Translations under genes and position numbers: made by a program
Shown here: one piece after another, positions 22,008 to 34,557 of the stretch
Numbering within the stretch: the first letter of the stretch is position 1
Layout: the number at the start of each line of letters is the position of its first letter
Source of the DNA: Cryptomeria japonica
Lineage: Eukaryota; Streptophyta; Pinopsida; Cupressales; Cupressaceae
Assembly: GCF_030272615.1 (NCBI RefSeq)
Contig: NC_081409.1
Span: 527,119,475-527,183,474, forward strand
Length of the DNA: 64,000 bases
Reading direction: 5' to 3'
Notes under the pieces: generated by a model
Database searches by the model: none
The model's input: the letters and a program-made list of their open reading frames with translations, nothing else
What the model was told of the DNA's origin: nothing

Positions 22008-23629
22008 TTATGTGAGAAGAGGATGGTCACCTGGAAGCGGAGCTTCAGCCAACTGATCTGCAATGACTTGTCCCTTGATTGCATTTCTGTCCACGTATTC
22101 AATGCCAAACTCGCTTAAGAGCACGACCCATTTAGCGGTTCTGCCAGTGAGAGTAGCTTTTGACAAGAGATATTTAAGTGGATCAATTTTAGCAATTTGT
22201 TTTGTTTTGTTGTTTAGCATATAGTGTCAGAGTTTCTATGTGCTAAACACCAATGCCAAAAATTCTCTTTCAATGGGGGTATAATTGAGTTTATACCCTA
22301 CCAGTGTTTGACTGATATAGTAAATGGCATGTTCCTTTCCTCGATCATCTGTTTGTGCCAATAATGCCCTTAATGCCACTGCAGTAGCACATATATACAA
22401 AATAAGGGGTTTTCCAGGAGTAGGCGGCATCAATACTGGAGGTGATGCTAGATATTCTTTTACTTTCTCAAAGGCCTTTTGGCATAAGCAGTCCCATTTG
22501 AATTTTGTGTCCTTGCACAGGAGGTGTGCAAATAGATGGCACTTATCTACTAGTTGTGAAATAAAGCATCTAACAGATTGTAGTTTCCCCTGGAGACTGT
22601 GCAGTTGTTTGAGAGTTTTTGGTGGAGGCATTTCCATGATAGCTTTTACTTTTTCTGGATCGACCTTGATGACTCTGTGGGAAACAATGAATCCTAATAA
22701 TTTTCCTGATGTGACTCCAAACACACACTTTTTGGGATTCAGGCATAGTTTGTACTTTTCTAATCTTTAAAAGATCTGCTTTAGAATGGAAATGTGTTCT
22801 TGCCTTGTCATAGATTTTCCTAGCAAATCATCCACATAGTCCTTGATAATTTTGTGTAAGAGGTCATGAAAAATTGTTGTCATGGCACGTTGATATGTAG
22901 CTCCCGCATTTTTGAGACCAAAAGGCATGACTCGATAACAAAAGGTACCCCACGATGTTGTGAATGCAGTTTTATGCTGATCCTCATTTGCAATCCTGAT
23001 TTGGTTGTATCTAGAAAATCCATCCATAAGCGATAGCATCTCATGTCCTCCTATAAGGTCCACAATCATATCTATATTGGGGAGCAAAAAATCATATTTA
23101 GGACAAGCTTTATTTAGATCTCAGAAATCTATGCAGATGCGGATGCCCCGATGGGTTTGCCGACAGGTACAATGTTGGAGACCCATTCAGCGTAGTCTAT
23201 GGGTTTGATGAATTATGCATCTAACATCTTTTGGAGTTCTGCCTTGACCAGGAGAGCAATATGCGGGTGCATTTTGCACAATTTTTGTTTTACAGATTTT
23301 GCATCTGGGCGGACAGCAAGATTGTGAACCACCAAGGTAGAATCCAACCCTGGCATATCGGCATAGGACCATGCAAAATTGATTTTTACCTCTGTAAGGA
23401 AGTTAATGAAATCTTGTTTCTCTTTTTCTGTGAGGGACTTAGCAATGAGCACATTTTGTGGGATGGCTTCAGTGCCCATGTTGATGCTATCTATTTCTTC
23501 TATCAGCAAATTTGATCTATCATGTGGAAGGTAACCAATGGTAGGGAGGTCAAGTCCCTCATTGTCAAGTGCCTTTTCTAGGTTTTCACTTTCGGATATG
23601 CCCTTTGTTTTTATTTTTTGCTCATCCAA
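22008..23629 (-). pseudogene. gypsy-2 reverse transcriptase and native RNase H
   Basis: The upstream linker starts MDEQKIKTKG and leads to ADMPGLDSTLVVHNLAV and CKMHPHIALLVKAEL. RT: WVSNIVPVGKP (about 23165), LSLMDGFSRYNQIRI (first Asp), FCYRVMPFGLKNAGATYQRA, and DYVDDLL (about 22826; YxDD intact). FGVTSGKLLGFIVS follows, then the connection (LQGKLQSVRCFIS) and native RNase H (ILYICATAVALRALLAQ, AIYYISQTLVGYKLNYTPIE). Stops at about 23213, 22767 and 22230 and a shift near 23100-23170 break it. Confidence 0.9.
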
Positions 23630-23894
23630 AGGTGCCTCAGAGAGGTTTTCACCTAAGGAATCATGTTTTTTGCTTTATCTTTTTTGTGGCTAAGGGCATT
23701 GACCTGACTACCAAAGTATCCCTTTTCATGAAGTTGAATACCCTCTACTCTGTTACAATCCTCCATATTTCGCACCGTCGGGAGAGTAATGAGAGCATTA
23801 TCATCGACGCGGATGTCTAATGTGGGTTTGTCTTGCTAGCCCTAGTCTATGAGTTCAGGATGGACAAGATTTAGCTTGTGTGAAGTGGAAGGGG

Positions 23895-24640
23895 TTATGG
23901 GGGTAATGGTATTGACATGAGTGTCAAAGAAGATATCATTTCGTATTCATAAGGCATTTCGTGGAACTCCTCTTCATTAGCACTTTTGATATCCAAAGAA
24001 GGACTAGAAGGGGCACCAGCGATAGTAATCTTAGGCACCAGGGTGTACCCCAAGCCTCTGTTGTATTTGTAGGAGATAGGATTTATGGGTGCTTTTCTTC
24101 CTTTCTCCTCTGGTCCCAAGCCATGTCCTTTGTAACCCATTTTTTCCACTATGAATGATGCTTTTGGATACATCTTTTTGGATATTTTTGTTGGATCTTC
24201 ATCCTCTTCTTGGTACAGCCATGAAGAGACATATGCTTCGAGGCTCTCCTCATCAAGTGGGCCCCATTGCTGGAAGGTGGTGTTTTGGCATTGCATGACT
24301 GGTTTCAGGTCATTTTTGAGCTCTTTCAATTTGCCAAATGACTTAGGAGAGAGAGGGAGGTTTCCTATTAATAAGACGTCCTCCAATTTGCATTCTCCAC
24401 AGCCATTGTCCAAGATCTTGATTTGATTATCTGATTGGGATGAAGTGGAGGCAACATTTGATGTGTTAGATGGAGGCGTTGGCGAGGGTCTATATAGTGG
24501 GCAATGATATGGATGCTTCCCCTCTAATAGTTTGCAATATTGAAAAGCTTGGGGATCACCTTTGATAGTGATCTCTCTTCCATTATAGGGGAATTTGATG
24601 CATTCGTGATAGGTGGAGGGCATAGCTTGCAAGGAGTGAA
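23895..24640 (-). pseudogene. gypsy-2 pol linker with G-patch-like segment
   Basis: Between protease and RT, an ORF of about 245 codons carries SFIVEKMGYKGHGLGPEEKG and GRKAPINPISYKYNRGLGY near 24160-24050. The GYxGxGLG spacing matches a G-patch, a short nucleic-acid-binding motif known from retroviral and some Tat polyproteins. An acidic stretch (YQEEDEDPTK) and a Ser/Pro-rich stretch precede it. It ends at a stop at 23895. Confidence 0.6.
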
Positions 24641-25174
24641 TCCATGGCTGCCCAAGGAAAATTTATAGGAGAGGTCAAGATCTAGTACTTGGCAAGGGGT
24701 TTCAATTGTAATAGGGCCCACTTAAAGAGGTAAGGTGATCATGCCCTTCGAAACACTTTCTGCATCATCATATGCTTTTATGGTGATCCTTCCTGATATG
24801 TCTACCAAGTCCTTAGAAAGTCCCAATTGTTTTATTAATTTGTATGTACATAGATTAAGTTCGGATCCACCATCTATCAAAATATGTTTAACCTTGTGTT
24901 TTTGGAGAAGGGCTTCAATGTGCAAAGGTTTGTTGTGATCTTCATCTATAGAAGCATCTTTGGAGGTAAACACAAGGTACTGCTGGGCAGCAAGGTTTCC
25001 AATGAGAGCTTGGAATTGAGTAGCATTGATGTTATCAGGAACACGGGACTCAAGGAGGGTTTGTTCCAAAATTTCCTTATGTACAGGGGAAGTCTTGAGA
25101 AGTTCAAGAATGGAAATTTGCGCAGGGGTCTTCCCAAGTTGGTCTAGGAGGTCATATTGGTGGGTGGAAGACAT
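24641..25174 (-). pseudogene. gypsy-2 protease
   Basis: The minus strand starts near MSSTHQYDLLDQLGKTPAQI. The active site is ILIDGGSELNLCTYKLIKQL (about 24885-24830), where DGG replaces DSG/DTG; DGGS is often seen in Tat-type elements. IKAYDDAESVSKGMITLPL and VGPITIETPCQVLDL follow. A TAA near 24722 interrupts the end. Confidence 0.82.
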
Positions 25175-25222
25175 GGGTGGGGGGTTTGGTGGGGGAGGAA
25201 CTCCTTGGACAATGACTTTGCC

Positions 25223-26377
25223 TCAGCGTGTGGTTACATTACAGTCATTTTGGGAGGTGGAAGGCATGGTGCCTTGAATGACTATCCTAGCCGGATTTGG
25301 TCTGCTTTGGGGAGGGGGAGGGTTAACTCCTTGGATAGCTATGATGTTAACATGGTTGTCTATGGGCTCAATGCGACCCACTAAAGAGTCAAAGTCGGTT
25401 ATGTGATTGGTGTAGTCATAACCCACTACGTTAGATGATGAGCCTTTTCCTTTATCGTGCTACGGGAAAGGTTCCTGGTACATTTTAAGTTTGTCATTGC
25501 TATTACCAAGTTTTGCATTTGCTACTTCAATCTCACCCCTATCAATGAGATCTTGTATGTAGATTTTAAGTTTCATACACTTTCGTGTATCATGCCCCTT
25601 GATACTATGATATTCACAATACTCATTTTTATTATACCATCTTGGTTTAGGTTGATTGGGGTCAAACGAGCGAGTGATCAGAAACACCACCACACCTGCT
25701 TGGACAATTTTTTGAAACACCATTTCAATAGGCTCAGCAAGAGGAGTGAAGTCTCTTGGAGTTCTATTATTTGATCGGGGTGGTCGTCCCTGGACTAAGA
25801 CATTGTTGTGAGGTTTTTGGGATTGATTTTGATTGCTTTGGTTGTTGAATTGATGATTATTGGTGGTGGATTTTGAGGGAGCAACCACGGTTTGGACCTG
25901 CTTTGCATCAGTTACACCATCGTTGACCACATTTTTGTTTTTAGACCAAAATTTTGGCTTGCCGTTATGATAAGAGGAAGAACTTTGTGTTGATTTTTGG
26001 TAATGTTTCAAGGTTCCTTCCTCCAACAAGACACGTTCAAGTGCAAGGCCCTTATCGGTCAATTTTTGAAAGGATTTGATACATTGGGACGTGAAAGGTC
26101 TTGAAAGTTTGAGTACCAAGTTCTTTTGAAATAATTCAATTTGATGTTGCTCTGGCATGTCCCACTGTAATTTCTTGATAAGATGTCACCATCTTTGTAA
26201 GAAGTTGGCAAAATTCTCTCCGGGCCTTTGTTTTGTGTTACATAGGTCCGTCATGGAAACATCATTAGCCATGTTGTAGGCATAGTGAGCTACAAATTTC
26301 TCTGCCAAGTCTGGAAAGGAGACAATGGAGCCTTGTGGTAGAGATGAGAACCATGCCAAGGCATCTCCTGTGAGACT
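25223..26377 (-). pseudogene. gypsy-2 gag, C-terminal piece
   Basis: The capsid part resumes at 26377 with SLTGDALAWFSSLPQGSI, FPDLAEKFVAHYAYN and NFANFLQRW, then MPEQHQIELFQKNLVLKL. The nucleocapsid has CEYHSIKGHDTRKC near 25615, a modified zinc knuckle typical of Tat gag. The piece continues the gag that starts at 31358; a 3986-bp insertion separates them. Stops lie at about 26190 and 25460. Confidence 0.85.
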
Positions 26378-29300
26378 TGTTGGGAGTATTTAAAACTGAG
26401 TCAAGTTTATAGGCCCATTTCAAAATTTTGCCCTGCATTTCTGAATGATTAAAATAAGTCAGTTTGAATGCCCTAGTTAGCAAGGGGGTAAAATGAAGCC
26501 AGTTGATTTTCAGAGGGTAAGGCTCGGGATTCATGTCCTACACCTTTCATTTGGCCTATTCAGTGATGTGCAACTTTCAGAATTCAGTTTGGATAAGTTT
26601 GTGAGGTACCTAGTTTGAGGGGTGAGCTGGAAGTGCATTTTAGGCACAAATGCAGATTTTATTGAGTAGCCTACTTTGAGCGATTACACATTTTGCCCTG
26701 TTGATCGTCATGGATAAATTAAAAGTGGATTCAATTATATGCATAAATGTGAGTTAGTCTGCAAAATTTCAAGTCCTAAGGAATCCATTTGCTTAGTTTT
26801 CAAAGCCAAATCTGTTTGTAGTTTGTGTGGTTTGGCAAGTCCCTGTTTCGACAGCTAGTCGGAGCCCTGTTTCGCATAAGTGTAAAAGTTGCCTCAGTAA
26901 GCGTCATGCCATAATGTTTGCTCCAGGTTATTACTAGTATAAATGATGAGCTACGTTTCAAATTTCAAGCCTCTGTCAATCCGTTTGATCGGTTTTCAAA
27001 AGAGCTCATTTTGCCATCAAATTTAGTTATCCGTACTATCAGTGCTATATCAGTTAATGTAGCCATTTTTGTGAGCGCGCCGTTTGCATCCTGTCAGTCT
27101 GGTGATCGAACTAAGAATCCAAAGTTTTAGTATGTACTTAAAGATACTTGTGTTCCAAATTTGAGGGCCTACGGAGGTCGTTTGATATTTTTGAGAAAGG
27201 TGTCATGTGTTGCTAGGACATTGACTTCATCAGGTCCGCAGTGTCGACAAAGCCAGTTGGGCATTTTCGGAAATTAATATCTCTTTGCTCGGGACTCATC
27301 TTGAGAAACCATTTGGTAGAAGTCATCCTTGTATATCAGAGTACACGCCTGTCAGATGGCGAGCTCCAGAAAGGTGTTTTGACATGTTTGAAAATTACGT
27401 CTTCGTGATTAAATGCGAAAATTGTGGTGTAATTGCCTGAAGGTTGTAAAATGCGGATTAATGATCCAAAAATGATGCTGATCATTTCCAGAGGTATGTT
27501 TGAGGTCCGTGAAGCATTTCAGAAGTCAGTTGTTTGAAAACAAAATTTTTTTTAGTCGGACCCACTTTGGGGCCCGACCTGGCTCATGCCCGTGCATTAT
27601 TTTTAATGGTGAAATGGTCTGAAATTCATGTTAATGTGTAAGCTATTTGTAGTTGGAGGCAAGAATATTTGGTTTTATTAAGCCAAGTATATCTTATAAT
27701 TCAATTGGTTTTTGAGTGCAAAGTAAATGGAATGTGCTATGAGAAGGCCTTTTGAAACATTCAGCCAAATGTGTTTTGATTGAAGATAATTAATTAAATC
27801 TTTCAAGCAAATAGCAATGACACTGTAAAAATATAGCAACTCCAGCAAATGTATAAACCAAAACTAGAAGTTGCCAACATCCTTTCCTCCTTGTCTGTGG
27901 CACGAAATGGCTGGGTAGAGAAGGCATCATCGAATAAAACATAATAAAACTTGCAGATGTAACAATGCTATCCTCTCCTCCCTTGGCCGTGATTTTCTAT
28001 GGTGATAGCCAGGCGTTGGAAATTCGTATGATGCAGAAATTTCCTCAAGTTTGAAGGTAAACCCCAGCATTCTCCCTCACGTGACTGGTGAAAGGGGGAA
28101 TTTTTAAATCAAATTGAAACTTCTCCAGTCTCCCCTCCCTCACGTGGAGTTTGGGAAGCAAAAAAAAAAAGACTTATTCTTCCTTATTCTCCCTGCTAAA
28201 CATGGTGTGGTGGAGGGTTTGCAGAGTATGTCTGCGTGGCTGGAGAAGGGGCTGCAAGTTTAAAAGATTTGAAGCAACTGCTGCAAACTGTATCAGCTCC
28301 TCCCCTGCGTGGTAGATTAAAGTTTTTTGAAGTTTCAATGCAAATGAAGATGAGCAGGTGTATGCCCAAGCTCCACCATTCTCCCAACATTCTCCATGTG
28401 CGTGGCATGGGTAGTAGCTGCAAATCAAATTCCCCTCTGTTTGGCTATTTGGAGGCCATATTTAAAATGTAGCAAATGCATTTGGCAGGTGTAAAGCCAA
28501 TGTCCGTGACCTTACCAGTGTTTTCCCTCCCTCACGTGTTGTTTGAAGACCAACATTTTCGATCAAATCTGGAAATCGCCATTAAAACTCAAGAAAAGAG
28601 CTCAAAAAATGCAGCTACAGGAAGATGCATATATCCCACATTGGCTGGGAAGTGGTATTTTTTAATGTTTATAAGCAAGAACGCACAGTAATAATATGTC
28701 TAAGCCATAAAGGCTTTTGACGGATGGTGCCTATTGGCGCCCAAGGTGGGCCCATGCGTGGGCACAGATCTCGAGGTGATGGAGGAGGTGACTGAGCAAC
28801 GAATAGGTGGACCCCACACCTGCACGCTTCCCAAGGCAGATAGGTGGAATTTTGCAGAGAAAAGAAGATTAACTAGTGAGCATGTTCGATGGAGATCAAC
28901 AGCTCGCGCTATTTCACAGATTGAAGATGCACGAACGTTAGACCCTGCGAAGTTGCAAAAGCCAGGTGGCAGGTGCGGTCAGCGTCCAGCAGGCAGGTCC
29001 CATCCCGGTGGCGATGAGGTGGTGTATAGGTGGCGATGATGTGGCGTACACGTGGCGGCCAAGTGGCGGATGAGCAAGCGAACATGTGGCAGTGATGAGG
29101 TGTCATCCCAGGTGGCACCCAGTGGACCCCATCGACCAATCGGAGGCTACCACGTGGCAAAGTGTCAGGAGCATGATCAGAGCCAAAAATTAAAATTAAA
29201 ATTGTAAATGATATAGTTTCAACTATATTAAATTTCAAAAAATTTAAATGATTGAGCACAAATGGGGATTAATTCGCCCAGGGTCTAAATTTTGGCCAAA

Positions 29301-30363
29301 ATATAAAGTATTATATATCGCCAGAAAGCTCTCGAAGTGAGGAATCCGATTATGAGGTTAATTTTGACAAATGTGAGATATTTTGGAAGCAATTTCCATG
29401 GAAACAAAATTCAGTTAGAGAGAAGATATTTGATATTTTCAGTTGCAGATTTGATTTTCTTCCCTCCTCTTTTTATTCCCAATTCTTCTCAGTTGTAAGG
29501 GTTCCAGAAATTTGGAGAATGGCTCCATTTTTTCATGGCTTCCAATTCTGAGTATTCTTCCAGCTTGTACAGAGAAGGGTTATCCTTTCAGTAATGGAGT
29601 TCGATTCTTTGCTATAGGTGTTCTTAGCTGCAGGTTCTTGTGTATGTAAGGCATGCACAAATTCACACAGAAGTTGTCTCTGGATTTGTATTTTCATTAT
29701 ATTCAGATCAGATCCTCAAGGAGGATGAGATTTGTTATCTCAAGGAGGTAATTGTGATTGTTTGCAGGGATTCTTCAAGGAAGAATTTAAATTCTGTAAT
29801 AAATCATGAATAATGGAATATAGTGTCTGGATTTGATTTATTTGTGAGTGAGTTGAGTAATGCATTTATGCAAGGCATTAAATGCATGAATATTTAATAA
29901 TGAAGATGGATTTGCAGTATAAGGTTTCATTTATAGTTTGATGTGTGACTCTGTTGCCCTTGGATAAGGCACTGATCTTACAAGTTTGGGGATGTCTTTC
30001 AGATCAAACAATTTAAAAGATAAATCTATTTCCCTTTATGTTTAGGGGTGTGTTCTTCTCATTCCAAGCTCTGTTTTCATTTATGATTTATATAGATCTA
30101 GCCAATCTGTAGTGTGTTCCTAATTTGGTGAGCTTGTGGAATGGTTTGTCTACTCATTGTTGATGCAGTCTTATGTTTGTGATTGTTGTATTCAATGCAT
30201 CAAAAGGGTGTCCCCCCCTAGGTCTAGCAGAACCTGAAGTGCAGGAGGATCATTAGGATCCTATGTTATGTTGTCCAAGCCCTAAGGTGTTTCATTGATT
30301 GAGATCGGCTATCTCATAGATAGATTTGTAGGTGTCTTGGGTTATCACTTTTGGTGAACAACA
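26378..30363 (+). mobile_element. 3986-bp LTR-like insertion with 5-bp TSD in gypsy-2 gag
   Basis: It begins TGTTGGGAG and ends GAACAACA, flanked by AGACT at 26373-26377 and 30364-30368. It interrupts gag between FPKSL and TGDALAWF. I see no protein in it. A TGGCGCCCAAGGTGGG string resembling a gypsy PBS is at 28735, but no second terminal repeat fits there. It is either a very long solo LTR or a non-autonomous (LARD-like) element. Five CACGTG boxes occur at 28078-29156 and a TATA-like AATATAAAG is near 29304. Orientation is uncertain. Confidence 0.8.
28078..29156 (+). promoter_or_regulatory. Cluster of five CACGTG (G-box) sites
   Basis: CACGTG occurs at 28078, 28141, 28533, 29049 and 29151. 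The first three follow a repeated CTCCCTCA/CCTCCCT context and the last two read CACGTGGC, the ABRE core. Chance would give about 0.3 in this length. Regulatory use is inferred only. Confidence 0.5.
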
Positions 30364-30368
30364 AGACT

Positions 30369-31358
30369 CTTGGGAAAGAGTCTGTGAAAATATAGGTCAC
30401 TATAGGAGACTTCTTGACATAAGATGTGAAATTCCCGGACATGGTCGTGGGGGTCTCTTTTGCCCTCATACTTGGTGAATTTAGGGATCTCAAATCCTGA
30501 AGGGTAAGGTGCAACTGATATAGACGGGTTGTAAGGACAAGGAAAAAATTCCTCAAATGAGTAAGTTTCCTTCTTGTTAGTCCCTTCTTTCATATCCTTG
30601 ATGATATTTTTCATGTCTTGAATTTCCTTGATGAGGTCTTGTTGTGGATTTTGGTAATGATAAATCATATTTGCCCCAAGAATTGGATGAGTCAAGGAAG
30701 GTGCACCACCACCAATGTATTGATATGATGAGGAAGCGGGAACATGAGATGTGATGACCGATGCTGCAGGGACTTGGGTGATAGTTGGTTGCGGTCCGCA
30801 AACTGTTGTGACAGGATTAAGTACAGCCTAGATAAAATTTGTGACATTGTTGACAGGAAGGGAAGTTTGTGGAACAGATATATGTGGTTGAACGGAAGGA
30901 GGTGGTATAGAAATGTGTTGGAGGATAGATGAGATCGGATTTGATAGTGGTATAGATGGTAAGGAGGAAGGAGGTGCGATGGAGGCCACGGTGGGAGGTG
31001 CCATGGGTGGCATTGATTGAATTTGAGTAGCGGGTGTAGCACTTTGTGTGGACGTAAGATCTCCTTGTGGTTGTTGGCCGAGAGTGGATTTATCAAATTC
31101 TGGTGGAAGTTGAGCACCATTTTCAAGGAGAGTTTTTAGAAGTGCAATAGGATTGTGTTGGATGAACTTTTCAACCATCTCTTGGTTATAAGAGTCTGCT
31201 AGGAAAGTTTGCACTTCCGGAGAGAGTTCATCTTGGCTAACTATGTTAGGATTTTGGCTTTGATCTTGATTGCTAGGTTGCCCACTTTGTGTAGGATCTT
31301 GCGTGGGATCTTCATATAGGATACTAATGTCTGGCATGTCATATTATTGTTTAGCCAT
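30369..31358 (-). pseudogene. gypsy-2 gag, N-terminal piece
   Basis: The start is ATG 31358, chosen because the parallel copy at 14947 starts at the same codon. Codon 5 here is TAA (CAA in the other copy), so the apparent start is pushed to MPDIS at 31337. A Gln/Pro/Ser-rich region (DPTQDPTQSGQPSNQDQSQN; PPMAPPTVASIAPPSSLPS) follows, then IKEIQDMKNIIKDMKEGTNK (coiled-coil-like) and the start of the capsid domain (FEIPKFTKYEGKRDPHDHVR). A TAG near 30830 interrupts it. Confidence 0.85.
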
Positions 31359-33818
31359 ATTTTTCTTTTGGGATCAAGTTGTGACCATACATGAATAACC
31401 TTAGAAAAGCTTGGAGGAGGAAATCTTTGATGAAAGGACTTAGCAAGATGTTTGTGGAATTTTGGATTTTGTCTTTGATGACAAGGGATTTTGTTGATTG
31501 GTGGGGTTCTTGGATTAGAGCCCGGATTTGATTAGGATTGACACCTTAGTCCTTGGATGAGGATTTTAGGTAGTGGATGAAACCATAATCAAGGTAATGA
31601 CCAAGTTGGGTAAAATTTAGACCTTGGAATGATGATTAAAAAGCCTCTCTTCCACCAAGGGTTGACTAATGACCCTAAGCAAAGTAAAGGCGTGAGTTAA
31701 GAGTCTTGATCAACTCAAAAAGGATTAGGCAAAAGATACATGGAGAGGATTCTTCTTCAAGCACGAGAGCCAATTGATTAATGATGAGGTCTAAATGGAA
31801 CTTCACAAGGTATGCAACCTTAATGTGAGGTTAAATTGGATTAAAGGATGATTGGATTTGGATTTTGATAATTGATTTGATAGTGGTGGGAGATTGATTT
31901 GATGTGTTGTCCTTAGGAAATTTGAGGATGATTGATTGAGGAGGTGAGATAGTGATGACTTAGAAGAAACTTGATGACTAGGTTGTTCTTGGCATGAACG
32001 TGACTCAATAGAGGATCGATTCGAATGGCAAGTTGTATGAAGGGCCATGACCACCCTGATTTTGACAATAGTTGGTGTTTTAAGGGACGAATCTAAACCT
32101 TGATGGAGAGCATGGACTCTTAGTTTTCTCACTTGGGTTTATGAGACATGGGACAGACGGAGTTTGGATGCAATTTTGGACTTTGTGGGTAAGGACTTGG
32201 ATAATTGTTTGTGTCTTGACAAGTGTTTTTGCAAAAAAAGTGTTTGGGAATAGTGAGGTGTTTTTAGTCTACTCTTGGCAAGTGTGTATCAAACAAAGAA
32301 AACACAATGATCAAATGCATATTATCTCAAAGACACTCATGCTCATGTACAACACTCTTAAGGCTAGCAAGGACAATAGTCATTGGATCCCAATTGGTTT
32401 CCTAGCTACGCTTACCCAAAGCGGACACTTAGATGCTTGACCCCACTGGTTCCCCTCCACGACATTCACTTCTCCAGGGCAGCCAAGCATCAATTCCCAT
32501 GAAAAATCCTCATGGCAAACTTTGTGTCTCTACTAAGGGTCATAAAAATATGGGCAGCTTTGGAGGTCCGACCTCCTGCACCAATGACTAGAAGGTTTTT
32601 GGCCACTATGAACAAGGTGTTTAGGAAGTCTTCCTGTTAGGAACTACCCTTCGTAGTTGTGCAAGCGCAATTGAGGCCTATAGACCAATGAAGCACCAAG
32701 AACTTAGTAGTCACGCAAGTGTGATTGAGATCTCTAGGATCCTAATAAGCACCCAATGTGAGTGTGAACTCTCATATAGCCTCAACCATTGACCCTTTCG
32801 TAGTCAATGGCCTATTTATTATAGTGAGTTGGGAACCCCAGGTCTGGGTGTACTCACTTGGGTTGTTCCCCTCTTACCTTCTTAAAGAGCAAGTTGGGAG
32901 GGTAGGCCCACTATGGGTAAACACACAATCAAACAGGAAAAGGTTGGAGGGTCTGGATTTCTGATCATCTAGTTAGACAAGAGCATACTCTCCTACCTTT
33001 ACGCTTTTCTTAAAAACACATAAGACAATGATTCATTCCCTTTTAATTAACATCTAAGTGCCTAATTTAAATAAATGCACAATATTTGGTTGAATTTGTT
33101 AGGCAACCTACAAAAAAGGTGGATTAGTAGTTTTTTTTTTAGTTTTTCAAGTCTTGGACGGTCAAATTAAACTACAAAACTAAAAAAAAGGATTAGTACT
33201 TATTGTACTGCACATACAACACATGCGTTGAAGTACAGTCGGTCGCGCTAAAATGCCTGCGTAGGTGCTAAAACACTTGCATACACGCTGAATTAAGTAA
33301 ACTAATAAAAGAAAAAGATGCAGTCAACATAGGGCAATGAAGAAATTTATACCTATATGTCGTGCTGATATGAAACGCCCGCGCTGGTATGCTTGCGCTC
33401 ACGCCAAAACGCCTGTGCTCATGCCAAAAAAACCTTGAAAAACAAAAAAAGTCTGACTGGCTGGCAGGCAAAAAATTCAAAATTTCAAATTCAAATAACA
33501 GCACGGGAATTTTGAAAAAGCGGTCGTGCCATTCTAAATCTATCGCGCTGAAACGCCTGCACACGCGGCAAAACACACAGGCAGAGAGTAGAAAATTGTA
33601 AAATTTGAAAAAGAGCAGGAACAGTTTAAAAGTTATGGGGGCGGTCGCGCTAATGCGCTTGTACTCGCGCTAATGCGCCTGTGCACGCGCCAAAATAAGA
33701 TTTCTCTTGCGTTGGACCCGAGTCGCTCGCGCTGGTTTGCAGTCTCTCGCACTGTTCCAAAACCTGCGTCTCACAACTCACAAAAACTCACAAAAAATGT
33801 TAGTTTTTAGGGACGTGG
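31359..33818 (-). other. gypsy-2 leader (5' untranslated region)
   Basis: About 2.46 kb between PBS and gag, unusually long, with no convincing ORF. A CpG-rich repeat cluster occupies 33235-33745. Confidence 0.6.
33235..33745. repeat. CpG-rich degenerate repeats in the gypsy-2 leader
   Basis: Variants of CGCGCTAATGCGCCTGT, CGCGCTGAAACGCCTGC and CACGCCAAAACGCCTG recur. They resemble the cluster at 15909-16290, so the two ends of the internal region carry related CpG-rich blocks. Confidence 0.65.
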
Positions 33819-33838
33819 GTCCCACCAGGCATGCCAAA
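33819..33838 (-). other. Decayed primer-binding site of gypsy-2
   Basis: The minus strand TTGGCATGCCTGGTGGGACC resembles the gypsy PBS TTGGCGCCCAAGGTGGGGCC with several changes, directly beside the LTR end (...CCTTCA). Confidence 0.55.
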
Positions 33839-34246
33839 ATGAAGGGGGGAAAAGATTAGTGAGGAGGATTTAGTTAGCAAACCATGCAAATCAATCATAG
33901 AAACATATGAAATTGAAAGACATAATTTGAATCACACAAAAACAAGAGTGAGACACATATACCTCACAAACCTTATACCTTCTCCTTCGAATGGAGCTTG
34001 ATGAAGTGAAGGCGCCCTTGGATGATGCTCCACTTTATGTTCTCTTCTTGCTTGCTTGATGTGGATGGCTCTTCAATGTTGTGCACAAATGAGATGGATC
34101 TTGAAGGATGATAGGGATGAGATGATTAAGTATGGATGAGAGATGATTTTGACATGGTAAGGTTGCTAAGATGATTATCCTAGGCTTGAAAGGGTAGCAT
34201 AAGATTACTAAGCTTGGAGATGAAGAATGAAGGGATGGGGTCCTCA

Positions 34247-34253
34247 ATTTATA
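34247..34253 (-). promoter_or_regulatory. TATA box of the gypsy-2 LTR
   Basis: The minus strand CCTATAAATTGAGGACCC lies about 400 bp upstream of the PBS, a normal place for the U3/R border. Confidence 0.6.
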
Positions 34254-34557
34254 GGAAGAGGAGAAGAAGAATGGATGTCTAGGATGGATTCAAGATGAAG
34301 GGCTAGGATTTCTTGTGAGCTCACACAAGGCCCAAGAGAGGGTGTGGGGACCAAGATATATGCCTTAAAGACATTTCTTGTCTCCACACTCCTCAAGGTG
34401 CATTGGGAAGACTTCCCAATGTGCCTTGAGAAGAGAAAGGGATGTGACATTCCTTGAAGAATGGGAAGGAGGAATTTAAAATTCTCCAAAAAGGGATGAT
34501 CATGGGGATTGGAGGAATAAGAAGGAATTAAAAATTCCTTGGGAGAGGAGATGCCTA

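Noticed and set aside
28735-28750. PBS TGGCGCCCAAGGTGGG as proof of a full LTR element at 26378-30363
   Set aside because: The bases before it do not match the element's GAACAACA terminus, and 1.6 kb to the right end cannot hold a second 2.3-kb LTR. Kept only as a note.
28170-29260. Several ORFs of 70-116 codons in the 4-kb insert
   Set aside because: Overlapping on both strands, with no recognisable motif and no conserved start context.
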